In this document: in pieces, positions 18,536 to 27,393 of the stretch | Layout: every line of letters starts with the position of its first letter | Numbering within the stretch: the first letter of the stretch is position 1 | Origin: Clostridium saccharoperbutylacetonicum N1-4(HMT) | GTDB taxonomy: Bacteria; Bacillota; Clostridia; Clostridiales; Clostridiaceae | Assembly (NCBI RefSeq): GCF_000340885.1 | Contig: NC_020291.1 | Span: 3,967,001 to 4,031,000 of the forward strand | Direction: 5' to 3' | DNA length: 64,000 bases | Program-made: the position numbers and the translations under genes | Notes under the pieces: generated by a model | Database searches by the model: none | What the model was told of the DNA's origin: nothing | What the model saw: only the letters and a program-made list of their open reading frames with translations

Positions 18536-18840
18536 AACATTCTACCCCATCTGTAATCTCATATTTTTCTATAATTAATACTACTTGTTCGGACTAATTA
18601 TTAGCCTTTACAATCAACAAAGCAATATTCACGAAATACTAGCACTTTATATTTAACTAAGATATCAATTTGTCTTTTAACTTTGCTATAAATATCATTT
18701 AAGTAAACATTATTAAAATATATACTCATAAAATCCATATGATAAATTTATATAAATTTTAACTGTACACCGCTAGTAAATAATTCAATTAAAATTTTTT
18801 AATATAAATTATATTAAGAGCTACTATAATCAAGGATTTT
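18536..18840. other. Intergenic gap inside the defence island
   Basis: 305 bases, very AT-rich, no open frame of note. It separates the HNH gene from the giant GHKL gene and probably carries the promoter of the latter, but no promoter elements stand out. Confidence 0.4.
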
Positions 18841-19986
18841 TTATTCATTAATTATATCAAACGTAAGTTTAGTTAATGGTTTTTCATAGAATTCTTTATC
18901 TATAAATGAGTAACCATACAAAAATAGGTTTATTTCATCTTCATTTAAGTTCAATAAGCCCTTCATCAAATCATCTAGCATTTCTTTATAACTATCATTA
19001 TATGCGTTTCTTTTATAACATAATTCACGAACATATTGCTTATGCACTTGATATACTTCATTTATTTTAAACATCTCTATATTATTTCTTATTTCTATTT
19101 TCTTTGAACCATTATAATCTATATACAAATCAAATAGATCATTATTTCCGGTTAAACTATTAAAATCTGATTTATCAGTTATTTTAGTTTTGAACTTAGC
19201 TTCATCATAAAATCCATTATCATATGGATAAATAATTTTATCCCTTTTTCTATTTTTAAATCTAGAATTACATATTTGACAAGATGGTATAAAATTAAAT
19301 AAAGATAATGACAGTAATGTAAAAATAAATTTGGGTAAAAAGTGATCTAAATCGGCTGTTGTTCGCTTTTTCCCTTCATTTACATAACTAGTTATATACT
19401 GTCTATTGCAATATGGGCATACTTGTACATTCATTTCATAAAGAATTTTATGTCTTATTTCATCTTCTAAGTATTTATAATCAATTATATTACTATATTT
19501 CTCATTTAATTTTACTAGATCTTCTTCAATATCTTTTGTAAATTCATCGAAATTGTCATTATCTTTGTAGTACTCTGGATATTTAGATATATGTGATTCT
19601 ATCCAATCATTCTTATATAAATCAACGTATTTTTTTCTTTCAAGTTGTCTTTCATTCTGATTTCTTTTAAGATTCTTGAATTCTAAAATTTTATCTACTT
19701 TAAAAGTTCTATGGAAAACAAGTTTTGATGTTAATGTATAATTTTTTAATTCAATGCTTCTACTGCTGTTTGAAATAACCTCTTCACATAATAGTTCTTT
19801 AATTAAATTTTCATTAAACTCACCTTTATCATCTTCAAATATGTTAAGATAATCTTTTTTAGTAAATGGATTAATCCAAACTATTTTTGATTTCTGTTCT
19901 ATGTATCTATTTTTAATCCCTTGGTAAACTTCCTTAAAATAATCATCTTTTATTCTATACACATTATCTTTACTTAACTTAATCAT
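18841..19986 (-). CDS. HNH endonuclease, Septu PtuB-like
   Basis: 381 residues. The HNH core lies in the middle: CPYC (190-193), LDHFLPK (D214, H215), CQICNSRFKN (C236, C239, N240), that is, an HNH fold with two CxxC zinc ligand pairs. It matches the nuclease partner of Septu ATPases. It begins inside the last codons of the ATPase gene (8-base overlap) with GAGGAAG upstream, so the two are coupled. PtuB proteins are usually much shorter; here ~180 residues precede the HNH core and ~130 follow. The family assignment therefore rests on the core and on the ATPase partner. Confidence 0.75.
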   Translation of the reverse strand: MIKLSKDNVYRIKDDYFKEVYQGIKNRYIEQKSKIVWINPFTKKDYLNIFEDDKGEFNENLIKELLCEEVISNSSRSIELKNYTLTSKLVFHRTFKVDKILEFKNLKRNQNERQLERKKYVDLYKNDWIESHISKYPEYYKDNDNFDEFTKDIEEDLVKLNEKYSNIIDYKYLEDEIRHKILYEMNVQVCPYCNRQYITSYVNEGKKRTTADLDHFLPKFIFTLLSLSLFNFIPSCQICNSRFKNRKRDKIIYPYDNGFYDEAKFKTKITDKSDFNSLTGNNDLFDLYIDYNGSKKIEIRNNIEMFKINEVYQVHKQYVRELCYKRNAYNDSYKEMLDDLMKGLLNLNEDEINLFLYGYSFIDKEFYEKPLTKLTFDIINE

Positions 19987-21943
19987 ATTTATTATCTTCC
20001 TCTTTTAATCTCCTTATCTCTTCCTCTAATTCCTTAATACGTTTTTCTTTAACATCTTGTGTCATTAATTTCACTTTCTTCTTATCTAAATAATCTAACA
20101 ACTTTTTCTTTATAAATTGGTCATCAATTCCGCTTATTATCCCAATTAATTCTTCAATATTGTTCTTATTATATTCTTCCATGATATCTATTTTATTAAT
20201 TATTTGTTTAAATATTTTATTTGCAAATTCGCCTATTGGTGATGAGATAAAAAAATCATCCCTTATTATGTCATAAAAATTACTCATTAATCCAAAATTA
20301 GCTTTTACTGTTTTTCTTTCAATTTCTCCATTTTCATTCTGTTCAACTTTCAAGCATATAATAAATTCTTTTGGTACATCTGAAATCATAAATGGTGAGT
20401 GTGTTGAAATTATTATTTGATATTTTAAATTTTTAATTTTGCTAGCTTTATTTAAAAATTCAATTAAATAATAAATATATTTTCTCGACCATTCAGGATG
20501 AAAAGATTCATCTGGTTCATCTAAAATAATCAATGCTGATTTAAATCTTTTATTGTATTTTTCGATATCCAATGCTGTATAAAGATTAGAGAACCCATTT
20601 ATAAAATCAATTTCACCGTTGCTTAAATTTGAAAAGAAAATATCAACATAATTATATAAATCATTTTGTTTATTTATATCATGCATTGTATAAGTACAAT
20701 ATGTCTCTAAAAGTTCATAAATATTTTCATCAAATCCATCATTTAATTTTATATTAATATTTTCATGCGTCTGAAAATACTTTATGTTTAAATTTTGTAG
20801 TGATTTCCCAAACTTAATTATTGCTTCCTCATAATAGTTTTCATCTTTATCTATTTGATAAATTTCACTTATTTCTTTGAATAAAATTCCTATAACTTTT
20901 TGCAAATAATCTACTCGGCTAAAAAAATCATCACTAACTAATTCTAAATTACTAATTTCTTTTTTTAAGCTATCAATATTCATCTTTTGTCCATTGTCTT
21001 TTAATCCATCCATCCATAGACCTACAATATAACATTCATAAAATATAATTATATATTCTTGTTGTATGTTCCATTTGGCTTTATTCACCTTTGGTTCCAT
21101 ATACCTTATAGACGTATTCTTTGCCTTAAAATATAATATTTCTTCCTTATTATTGTATAAGTTTAAATCAAATTCTTTTTCTATTTCTTTTTTAGATCCT
21201 TTATCTGAATTATAAAGTTTAAAATTTATTTTACATTCAATTTCCTTAGCAGTAAATGACTCTTCTAACAATTTATATTCTTTGCTCATAAACTTATATA
21301 TATTAGTTATCTTAGGAATATCTAAATATATGCGTTTAAATCCTACATAGTAGTCAGCTCTTCTAATTACTCTCTCTTTTTTTAACCATTGTTTTTCCTT
21401 TAAATTTTGTCCATATAAAATAATCATTTCTTGATCAAGGGAAATATTTTCTTTTTCCTTTCGATAGTACATTTGAGTATAGGCTATAAACTTTATTTTT
21501 TTTGTTTCGCACTCATATTTTATAACTATAGAATATTCTGGATTAATATCTTCAGGTACACCATATAAATTTTTAAATAAACCTAAATCTATTCCCTCAA
21601 TAACAAAAATATTTTTTTCTATATGATAAATTGAGAACCAAGAAGCACATTTTGTTCTTCCTACTCTAGGCCTATCATTAAACAGATTTGCTCTTCTATC
21701 TCGTTGCGATCCTAATAAATCAAATAATGTTGTTTTTCCAGCACCATTTTGACCTATCAATAAATTTACATTACTTATCCTCTTGCCCCATAAAGATTTA
21801 TAATAATTTTCTTGTTTTTCGATAATTAGTTGTCTTGTTTCTTCATTATAATTAATCTTAAAATTATTTGTAAAACAAAATTCCTGTTTATATAAACATC
21901 TATTAATATCGTTTATGTATGTATATAACAGCTGCATACTCAT
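19979..21943 (-). CDS. ABC/Rad50-type AAA ATPase, Septu PtuA-like
   Basis: 654 residues. Walker A GQNGAGKTT (64-72), signature-like LSNGEIDFINGFS, Walker B LIILDEPDESFHPEWS and the H-loop IIISTHSPFM identify an AAA_21/ABC-type ATPase as found in Septu PtuA, OLD and related defence proteins. A coiled-coil tail (KRIKELEEEIRRLKEED) closes the protein. AAGGGG precedes the ATG. It is the first gene of the pair with the HNH nuclease. In Septu the ATPase and HNH protein form a complex that degrades nucleic acid on phage infection. Here the ATPase is longer than typical PtuA, so this may be a variant class. Confidence 0.75.
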   Translation of the reverse strand: MSMQLLYTYINDINRCLYKQEFCFTNNFKINYNEETRQLIIEKQENYYKSLWGKRISNVNLLIGQNGAGKTTLFDLLGSQRDRRANLFNDRPRVGRTKCASWFSIYHIEKNIFVIEGIDLGLFKNLYGVPEDINPEYSIVIKYECETKKIKFIAYTQMYYRKEKENISLDQEMIILYGQNLKEKQWLKKERVIRRADYYVGFKRIYLDIPKITNIYKFMSKEYKLLEESFTAKEIECKINFKLYNSDKGSKKEIEKEFDLNLYNNKEEILYFKAKNTSIRYMEPKVNKAKWNIQQEYIIIFYECYIVGLWMDGLKDNGQKMNIDSLKKEISNLELVSDDFFSRVDYLQKVIGILFKEISEIYQIDKDENYYEEAIIKFGKSLQNLNIKYFQTHENINIKLNDGFDENIYELLETYCTYTMHDINKQNDLYNYVDIFFSNLSNGEIDFINGFSNLYTALDIEKYNKRFKSALIILDEPDESFHPEWSRKYIYYLIEFLNKASKIKNLKYQIIISTHSPFMISDVPKEFIICLKVEQNENGEIERKTVKANFGLMSNFYDIIRDDFFISSPIGEFANKIFKQIINKIDIMEEYNKNNIEELIGIISGIDDQFIKKKLLDYLDKKKVKLMTQDVKEKRIKELEEEIRRLKEEDNKYD

Positions 21944-22430
21944 CTCATTGCCCCTTTTCTAAGTTATAATATTATATCCTTATATATTAAATAATACATA
22001 AAACTAGCTAATAATCCAATCTTTTCATAAAATATAATTACATAAATAAATTACTTCTACTTTCTTCTAAATAAAAAATAATCATCGAATCAACTCAATA
22101 TGTTTTCAATTTATGTAAAAAAAATATATCAGATAGTTGAATCTTATAAATTACTCACTACCTGATACATTTCTTAATACTCTTATAAACATCATAGCTT
22201 TTCAACCAGCTCTTTTACAATATCATTGTTCTATAATTTATATTTAATATAATATCATATATATCCTTTCCCTTCGAAATACAAGATTAAAGTGCTCTAA
22301 ATTTTACACCATTTTTACACCATAGTTATATTTAGATACGTCCACTTATATTTTCTTAAAAATATGGACATTAGTATTTTCAAGGCTTACAGCCACTTAT
22401 AGATATTTAAAATATCCTTTTCATTGAATC
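21944..22430. other. AT-rich border region of the island
   Basis: No gene. It contains a perfect tandem 11-bp repeat TTTTACACCAT (22302-22323) and a 27-bp sequence (22406-22432) that recurs exactly at 51541-51567. The region leads directly into the tRNA 3' fragment, so it is probably the inner end of an integrated element. Confidence 0.5.
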
Positions 22431-22432
22431 AT
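22406..22432. repeat. 27-bp repeat, copy 1 (other copy 51541-51567)
   Basis: An identical 27-base sequence ending TTTTCATTGAATCAT occurs here and at 51541. The copy here runs straight into the tRNA-derived sequence; the other copy has no tRNA part. This may be an attachment-site arm. Confidence 0.7.
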
Positions 22433-22458
22433 GGGTTCGATTCCCGTATGGGTCACCA
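22431..22458 (+). other. tRNA 3' end fragment, probable attachment-site scar
   Basis: The T-arm ATGGG-TTCGATT-CCCGT (22431-22447) is followed by ATGGGTC, a discriminator A and CCA (22448-22458). This is a normal tRNA 3' end, but no D-arm, anticodon arm or 5' acceptor strand (expected to begin GACCCAT) precedes it. Such orphan tRNA 3' ends mark the distal attachment site of elements integrated into tRNA genes. By orientation the intact tRNA should lie to the left, beyond the window. Confidence 0.7.
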
Positions 22459-22598
22459 TTTTAGTAAACATCAGCATTTAGGAAACTAAATTGTTGGTGT
22501 TTTTTATTATTTTCCCGACTGAGTTCTTTATTAATAAATTCACATTTTTAATTTGTTCTTTAAATCCTATTGCATAATTTTTTTTTAGCTTAAATTAA

Positions 22599-22631
22599 AA
22601 ATGATCTAAGAGTATATACCTTAGATCATTT
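22599..22631 (-). terminator. Terminator of the Ser/Thr kinase gene
   Basis: The arms AAATGATCTAAG and CTTAGATCATTT pair perfectly around an 9-base loop and overlap the kinase stop codon region. On the minus strand a T-run follows. Confidence 0.8.
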
Positions 22632-24098
22632 ATTTTTATGTTTGTTTTTTTCATCCCTGTCTTTACCGTTTCCATTACCATTATTGTTTCCTTTTGACTG
22701 AGGAGATATTTGTGTGATTTTTTGTCCTTGACTTATAATCAAATCTATTTTTTCATTTTTTTCAGAAGAAGTATTTGGCGGAGGTGATTGGCTAATAATT
22801 GTACCTTTAGGGACAGTATCGCTGTATTGCATTGTAACGTTGCCCAGTGTAAAGCCATTATTGTTTATAATACTATTAGCAATGTCTTGAGTTTTTCCAA
22901 TAAGTGAAGGTACAAGCTTATATAAATCTTCCTTTGGTATGCTTTCAACTGTACTTGCGGTGGAAGAACTCGGAGTATCAGTATCTGTTACTGATGATTC
23001 GTTTTTAACATCTTGAGAAGTCCCTTTATATAGAAAGCTTCCTAAAACGTAAGAAGTAATTGCTAAAATAAGAAAACCAAAAACTATAATAATTTTACTA
23101 TTTTTGCTTTTATTTTTTTTATTAATATCTAATGTTTTTGTAATTAATTTTGTTTGTTGAATTTCATCTTGTTTCATTATCACAGTAGGATTAATTTTTG
23201 TATCAGAGAAGGTTAAAGTTGACGAATCCATAATAACAGTTTTAGTATCATGACAATTTTCAAAGTTTACTTCTACTTCAGGATTTTCCTTGATTAAATT
23301 TATTATTTCAGAAAATTCAGTGGTACTTTTAAATCTTTTAGAAGGTTCTTTTTCTAAAGCTTTTAAAATCACCGAGTTTACATTATCTGGTATTTCACAA
23401 TCTATTTCCTTAGGCGGGGTAACAATTTCTTTAATATGCATAATTGCCACTGAAATTGAATTATCACCTGTAAAAGGTATTTTTCCTGTGAACATCTCAT
23501 ACATCACAATGCCTAAAGCATAAATATCAGTTCTAAAATCAACTAACTTTCCTTGGGCTTGCTCTGGTGAAAAATAATGCACTGAACCCATAATATTATT
23601 GGAATTGGTTAAGGTTTTAGAATCAGATACTTTAGCAATTCCAAAGTCAGTTAACTTAATTACATTCTCTTCATTTATTAAAATGTTATCCGGTTTTATA
23701 TCCCTATGAATTATATTATTTTTATGTGCGTATAACAGCGCTTTTGAAATCTGTAATGAGATATCTAAAGCGGCTGAATAAGAAAGTTTGTTATTTTCTT
23801 TTATTAATTTCTTTAATGTTTTTCCATTAATATATTCCATAACTATAAAATTAATTTTTCCTTCTGAGCCAACATCATAAACATTTACTATGTTTTGGTG
23901 TGACAAACTTGCAGCTGAATTAGCTTCTCTTCTAAATCGTGCAATGAAATCTTCATTTTCACTTAATTCAGCTTTTAATATTTTGATTGCCACAAATCTA
24001 TTTAATAAGGTGCATTTTGCTTTATAAACAATTCCCATGCCACCTTCACCAATTTTTTCTAATATTTTATATCTGTTTAAAAGTAATGTCCCTATCAT
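22626..24098 (-). CDS. Eukaryotic-type Ser/Thr protein kinase with one PASTA domain (PrkC-like)
   Basis: 490 residues. The kinase domain occupies ~1-265, with glycine loop GEGGMGIVYK, catalytic Lys in AIKIL (~39), HRDIKPDN and DFGIAKV, all intact. A juxtamembrane region with several Thr follows, then one transmembrane helix (IIIVFGFLILAITSYVLGSFLY). The extracellular part is a Ser/Thr linker and a single PASTA repeat (LVPSLIGKTQDIANSIINNNGF...IISQSPPP). It ends with an Asn/Lys-rich tail. Canonical PrkC/PknB proteins carry three or more PASTA repeats and sit beside a PP2C phosphatase gene; neither is true here, so this is an additional, orphan kinase. It would sense muropeptides or wall state. 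Confidence 0.9.
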   Translation of the reverse strand: MIGTLLLNRYKILEKIGEGGMGIVYKAKCTLLNRFVAIKILKAELSENEDFIARFRREANSAASLSHQNIVNVYDVGSEGKINFIVMEYINGKTLKKLIKENNKLSYSAALDISLQISKALLYAHKNNIIHRDIKPDNILINEENVIKLTDFGIAKVSDSKTLTNSNNIMGSVHYFSPEQAQGKLVDFRTDIYALGIVMYEMFTGKIPFTGDNSISVAIMHIKEIVTPPKEIDCEIPDNVNSVILKALEKEPSKRFKSTTEFSEIINLIKENPEVEVNFENCHDTKTVIMDSSTLTFSDTKINPTVIMKQDEIQQTKLITKTLDINKKNKSKNSKIIIVFGFLILAITSYVLGSFLYKGTSQDVKNESSVTDTDTPSSSTASTVESIPKEDLYKLVPSLIGKTQDIANSIINNNGFTLGNVTMQYSDTVPKGTIISQSPPPNTSSEKNEKIDLIISQGQKITQISPQSKGNNNGNGNGKDRDEKNKHKNK

Positions 24099-24333
24099 AA
24101 TATGTCCTCCTATTAAAAAACAGCAATACAGGTATTATAACATATATAAATACATATACTATGTAAAAAGTAATTTTTATATTGATAAGTTTCTAAATAA
24201 TATATTTTTGATATGTGGCAAATATAACGCTTAATTTAAGAAATTTCATTTTGTGTTGATTACTCTAAATTTAACAAATGTAAATTTGTGATATAAATAT
24301 AAGAACTGGTGATACATAGAAAGAGTGATAATA

Positions 24334-24651
24334 ATGAAAGACACAATAAATAGAATAATAAAGTTTAGGAATGATAGAGATTGGAATCAGTTTCATACGC
24401 CTGCTAATTTATCAAAAGCAATATCAATTGAAGCAGGGGAGCTCTTAGAAGAATTTTTATGGGATGAAGAGAACTATAATAAAGAGCATGTTTTAGAAGA
24501 ACTTGCAGATGTTATAGTTTATTGTATTCATATGGCTGATGCTTTAAATGTTGACTTAGAAGAAATTATAAATATTAAAATGGATAAAAATGAACTAAAG
24601 TATCCTATTGAAAAAGCAAGAGGTAATAGTAAAAAATACACTGAATTATAG
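24334..24651 (+). CDS. MazG-like nucleotide pyrophosphohydrolase
   Basis: 105 residues from ATG 24334 (AGAG upstream; an in-frame GTG 9 bases earlier is less likely). The pattern HTPANLSKAISIEAGELLEEFLW followed by EELADVIVYCIHMADALNVD is the all-alpha MazG/dCTPase fold, with EAGELLEEF and EELADV providing the metal-binding acidic residues. Proteins of this size hydrolyse (d)NTPs to monophosphate and pyrophosphate, acting as house-cleaning enzymes. The C-terminal YPIEKARGNSKKY is complete. Its stop is directly followed by a fragment of an unrelated permease gene. Confidence 0.85.
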   Translation: MKDTINRIIKFRNDRDWNQFHTPANLSKAISIEAGELLEEFLWDEENYNKEHVLEELADVIVYCIHMADALNVDLEEIINIKMDKNELKYPIEKARGNSKKYTEL

Positions 24652-24972
24652 GGTGGGTTTACATCTATGATTGGTAATACTGCAGGGCCTGTATTTACAA
24701 TGTATTTGTTAGCTATGGGCTTTAAGAAAAATGACTTTTTAGGCACAAATTCATGGTTTTTTCTTATAATTAACTTAATAAAAGTCCCTCTACAAATTCT
24801 AATCTGGCATAATATCTCATTAAAAACTAGTGTTGTTGCTTTTTCTATGATACCTGCAATCACGTTAGGCGCTGTTTTAGGAATAGTAACAATTAAAAAG
24901 CTTAATGAAAAGTTTTTTAGAAAATTAAGCGTTGTAATGACCGCTTTAGCAGGGATAAAATTGTTTTTCTAG
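24652..24972 (+). pseudogene. 3' fragment of a TauE/SafE sulfite-exporter family permease
   Basis: Residues from about 24655 onward read GGFTSMIGNTAGPVFTMYLL..., the second-half signature of TauE/SafE (TSUP) permeases, and continue to the natural C-terminus with three hydrophobic segments. The first ~140 residues are missing: the coherent frame begins right at the stop of the MazG-like gene. An ATG at 24667 could start a 101-residue peptide, but half a permease is unlikely to work. A deletion that joined the two genes is the simplest explanation. Confidence 0.75.
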
Positions 24973-25023
24973 TTTATTTGTAATTTTGTATAAAGTTTAT
25001 GACTTTGTTTCAAAAATTTATAT

Positions 25024-25109
25024 AAAAAACAGCCATATATAAAGTTTCAACTAGATTCATGACTTCCTACAAAGTCATGAATTTAAAGCTTTCATATGAC
25101 TGTTTTTTT
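25024..25109. terminator. Long hairpin terminator
   Basis: Outer arms AAAACAGCCATAT / ATATGACTGTTTT and inner arms TTCATGACTT / AAGTCATGAA are followed by a T-run on both strands. It lies between the convergent permease fragment and epimerase fragment. Confidence 0.7.
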
Positions 25110-25166
25110 GTTTAGAATTTATCATTATTTATGTAATTTTCAAAATATCATTTTTGTAAATTACAA

Positions 25167-25535
25167 TTACAAAGCTCCCATATCCCTAGCAGCATAAATA
25201 GAAGGATATTTTGGCTTAAAATTTGGTTCCTCTTTAATGCGAGCTGGATCTGCAGTTAATTCCCATAGGTTAGACATAAGCCATCCATCTTCAGTAGGTG
25301 TTTGCTCTGGTGCTTCATACAATTTATATAATTCGCCTATAGCAATAGGATTATCATCTGCAACGTTATATATGCGGCCACCAATACCAGATGTGCTAGC
25401 AGCAAGTAATAGTGCTTGGTTGACATCTTCATGATGAATCATAGATTGCTTTTTTAACGGATTCCAGTTAATCATGTAAGGTAAGATTTCTTCAATGTGC
25501 GGATCACCATCACCATAAACAGGTGCATGGATCAT
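25167..25535 (-). pseudogene. 3' fragment of an NAD-dependent epimerase/dehydratase
   Basis: 122 residues (HAPVYGDGDPHIEEILPYMI..., IHHEDVNQALLLAA, GGRIYNVADDNPIAIGELY) match the C-terminal half of extended-SDR epimerases. The Rossmann fold, NAD-binding GxxGxxG and YxxxK motifs are all absent, and an in-frame stop lies immediately upstream of the ATG. This is a truncated remnant. Confidence 0.75.
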
Positions 25536-25624
25536 TCTTCAATTTAGATATTTATATTAAATAACGGATAAATACTATTGTAACTATATTTATTAATTTA
25601 TGATTTAAAAAAACTGTGAACTTT

Positions 25625-25942
25625 TTATTCAGAAATTTTTAAAAAAATGACTTCAAATTTTCCTTCACAGATTAAGTAATTTATAACTTCCTCTATTCTC
25701 TTCCTACTAATCTCATCTATAAGAACCATATCACTTGACCAATAATACTTTCCGCCCAAGCATTCTCCTGTGACTCTGTTTTTTTCTACAAGTCTGCTTA
25801 TATTGCTGTATGTAAAGAATGAAGCGCCCCATCTTGCACCATTTTTAAATTCTACTATTACATCTGTATTGTCATTGTGTACATCCAATACATCTTCCCA
25901 CTGTTCTGCTTCTATCCAAATATCATAATCGTTATTTAACAT
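25625..25942 (-). CDS. Small hypothetical protein, immunity-like
   Basis: 105 residues. It is acidic, with IWIEAEQWEDVLDVHNDNTDVIVEFKNGARWGASFFTYSNISRL and a C-terminal amphipathic helix. The size, acidity and lone-gene context resemble orphan immunity proteins of polymorphic-toxin systems, which are common in Firmicutes. No toxin gene is adjacent. GGAGG lies 4-8 bases before the start. Function not established. Confidence 0.5.
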   Translation of the reverse strand: MLNNDYDIWIEAEQWEDVLDVHNDNTDVIVEFKNGARWGASFFTYSNISRLVEKNRVTGECLGGKYYWSSDMVLIDEISRKRIEEVINYLICEGKFEVIFLKISE

Positions 25943-26029
25943 ACACTCCTCCTAATGGGCACTTTTTACATCATAATCTAATATAAAGTCTCTAAAGAAT
26001 ATTGCGAATTATAATTATTAATTTTTGTT

Positions 26030-26359
26030 TTATAGCATATCTCCTGGTTTACTCCAATACCTAATCTCATCCATTTCTCTTTCTAGATCGTCCATATAAT
26101 CTTCACCTAATGTACGGTCGAATCTATCACTTAAAATACTTCTTACCTTTGCTAATTTCTCACAAACACGCCATTCATCTATAAAACGTGTTGTCTCTTT
26201 CTCGTATTCTCCACGATACATTTCTTCACCATATGTATGAAATTTTTCACCATAATAAGAGCCCATTTTATGTAATGATATTAGAATCATTTCAAGTTCT
26301 TCTAAAACTTCCTTCAATTCATCAAATGTATAAGTTATATTTTTATTTACTTCCTGCAA
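26030..26359 (-). CDS. Small helical hypothetical protein
   Basis: 109 residues, predicted almost entirely alpha-helical and very acidic (FDELKEVLEELEMILISLHKMGSYYGEKFHTYGEEMYRGEYEKETTRFIDEWRV). GGAGAA lies before the ATG. It lies in the same orientation as the preceding immunity-like gene with an 87-base gap. Not recognised; an immunity or antitoxin-type role is a guess from context. Confidence 0.5.
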   Translation of the reverse strand: MQEVNKNITYTFDELKEVLEELEMILISLHKMGSYYGEKFHTYGEEMYRGEYEKETTRFIDEWRVCEKLAKVRSILSDRFDRTLGEDYMDDLEREMDEIRYWSKPGDML

Positions 26360-26987
26360 AATAAATTCTCCTTTTAGTTTGTCTTAAAAAATTACGAATT
26401 AATTATAACATAAATTGTAAATTTACTACAATTGAATTTATAATGTCCACGAATTATAAATTAAATTAATTATTTTTTATATATTCTTTCTAAATAGATT
26501 TTAGTTAAGAATAAATTTACTTATAGCATCAACTATTTTCATTATAAAATTCGTAATAGTTTTTTGTAGATATATTCCAACCAGATTAATTAAATTTACA
26601 TTTTCCCATTCAACCACTCCTTTAAAATCAGATTTCACTTCAGCAAATTCAATACCTAATTTTTCCAAAGTATACACCCACTTCATTTAATTTATTTTTT
26701 ATATTTTGTAAAGTATCCATTTACACTTTTATCAATATCATATTTGATTTCAAATATTTTTTCTGTCCTAAAACGAAAAGTTAAATTCCATATGTAAGAG
26801 TAAATTAAAATAAAATATTTAACCTTGATGTATATTATTTTTTATAGTGTCAATAATTCAAATATACTAAAACTCTATTTACAATTTTTTAGAGATACTA
26901 CTTAACTCATGCCATAACACGCCCATTACTATCTCTTTTTTGCACTAAAAAATGCAGCCAAATTAATGACTGCATTTATATGATTAT
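26360..26987. other. AT-rich gap with one doubtful small frame
   Basis: A 61-codon minus-strand frame (26501-26686, MKWVYTLEKLGIEF...) has no ribosome site and no recognisable fold, so I do not call it a gene. The rest shows only short A/T tracts. The stretch ends at the hairpin at 26950-26977. Confidence 0.4.
26950..26977 (-). terminator. Terminator of the 50-residue gene
   Basis: AAATGCAG / CTGCATTT stem with a T-run on the minus strand, 10 bases past the stop of the small gene upstream. Confidence 0.65.
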
Positions 26988-27140
26988 TTAGTTAACGTTA
27001 ATAAATTCGCTTATACAATATTCTAATATTTTATCTTCTTCACCTTTAAATATTTCAGCTAAGTATAATATTACTTCTTGTTCACCTTCTGGAAGATCTC
27101 TTATTGTATCTTTGATTGTATCTATAGTCACATTCTTCAT
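26988..27140 (-). CDS. 50-residue hypothetical protein
   Basis: A complete small gene: GGTGGTGA 9 bases before ATG 27140, 50 codons (MKNVTIDTIKDTIRDLPEGE...), TAA at 26988-26990, then a terminator hairpin. The product is a short acidic helical protein. The phrase IRDLPEGEQEVILYLAEIF could be a protein-interaction helix, as in small antitoxins, but no partner toxin is visible. Confidence 0.55.
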   Translation of the reverse strand: MKNVTIDTIKDTIRDLPEGEQEVILYLAEIFKGEEDKILEYCISEFINVN

Positions 27141-27269
27141 AAAATAAAATCACCACCTTAATGTTATTGTGGAATATTATATTATATAAGGCTAAAATAA
27201 TCCATAGTATAAATATTGGCAATTTACTAATACTACAATTGCTAATCTTTTATAGCTTGGCAGGTTGCC

Positions 27270-27317
27270 AAAAGACAGCGAATTAATTAACGATTTACTG
27301 TCTTTTGTTCTTTTTTT
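27270..27317 (+). terminator. Orphan hairpin with T-run
   Basis: AAAAGACAG / CTGTCTTTT arms followed by GTTCTTTTTTT. No plus-strand gene precedes it, so it may be the leftover terminator of a lost gene. Confidence 0.5.
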
Positions 27318-27393
27318 CTAAAATACCAAATTATAATACTAGTGGTTGGGCATTCTCGGTTCATACTTAAAGAGCTCATATTTATGTATGATA

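Larger units (their letters stand above)
10355..21943 (-). other. Putative anti-phage defence island (five genes)
   Basis: Five minus-strand genes in order of transcription: Septu-like ABC-type ATPase, HNH nuclease, giant GHKL/DUF3883 protein, degenerate C5-methyltransferase/ATPase fusion, membrane protein. The first two overlap and form one unit. The other three are separated by 144 and 127 bases and may be a second unit. The neighbouring integrase and tRNA scar support horizontal acquisition. The defence role is inferred from domain types and clustering. Confidence 0.65.

Noticed and set aside
22302..22323. Tandem TTTTACACCAT, which on the minus strand would encode GVKMV-like ends seen in some integrases
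   Set aside because: A stop codon lies just upstream in that frame and no integrase homology extends from it; kept only as a short tandem repeat.
26501..26686. 61-codon minus-strand frame (MKWVYTLEKLGIEF...)
   Set aside because: No ribosome site, no terminator, no recognisable fold.
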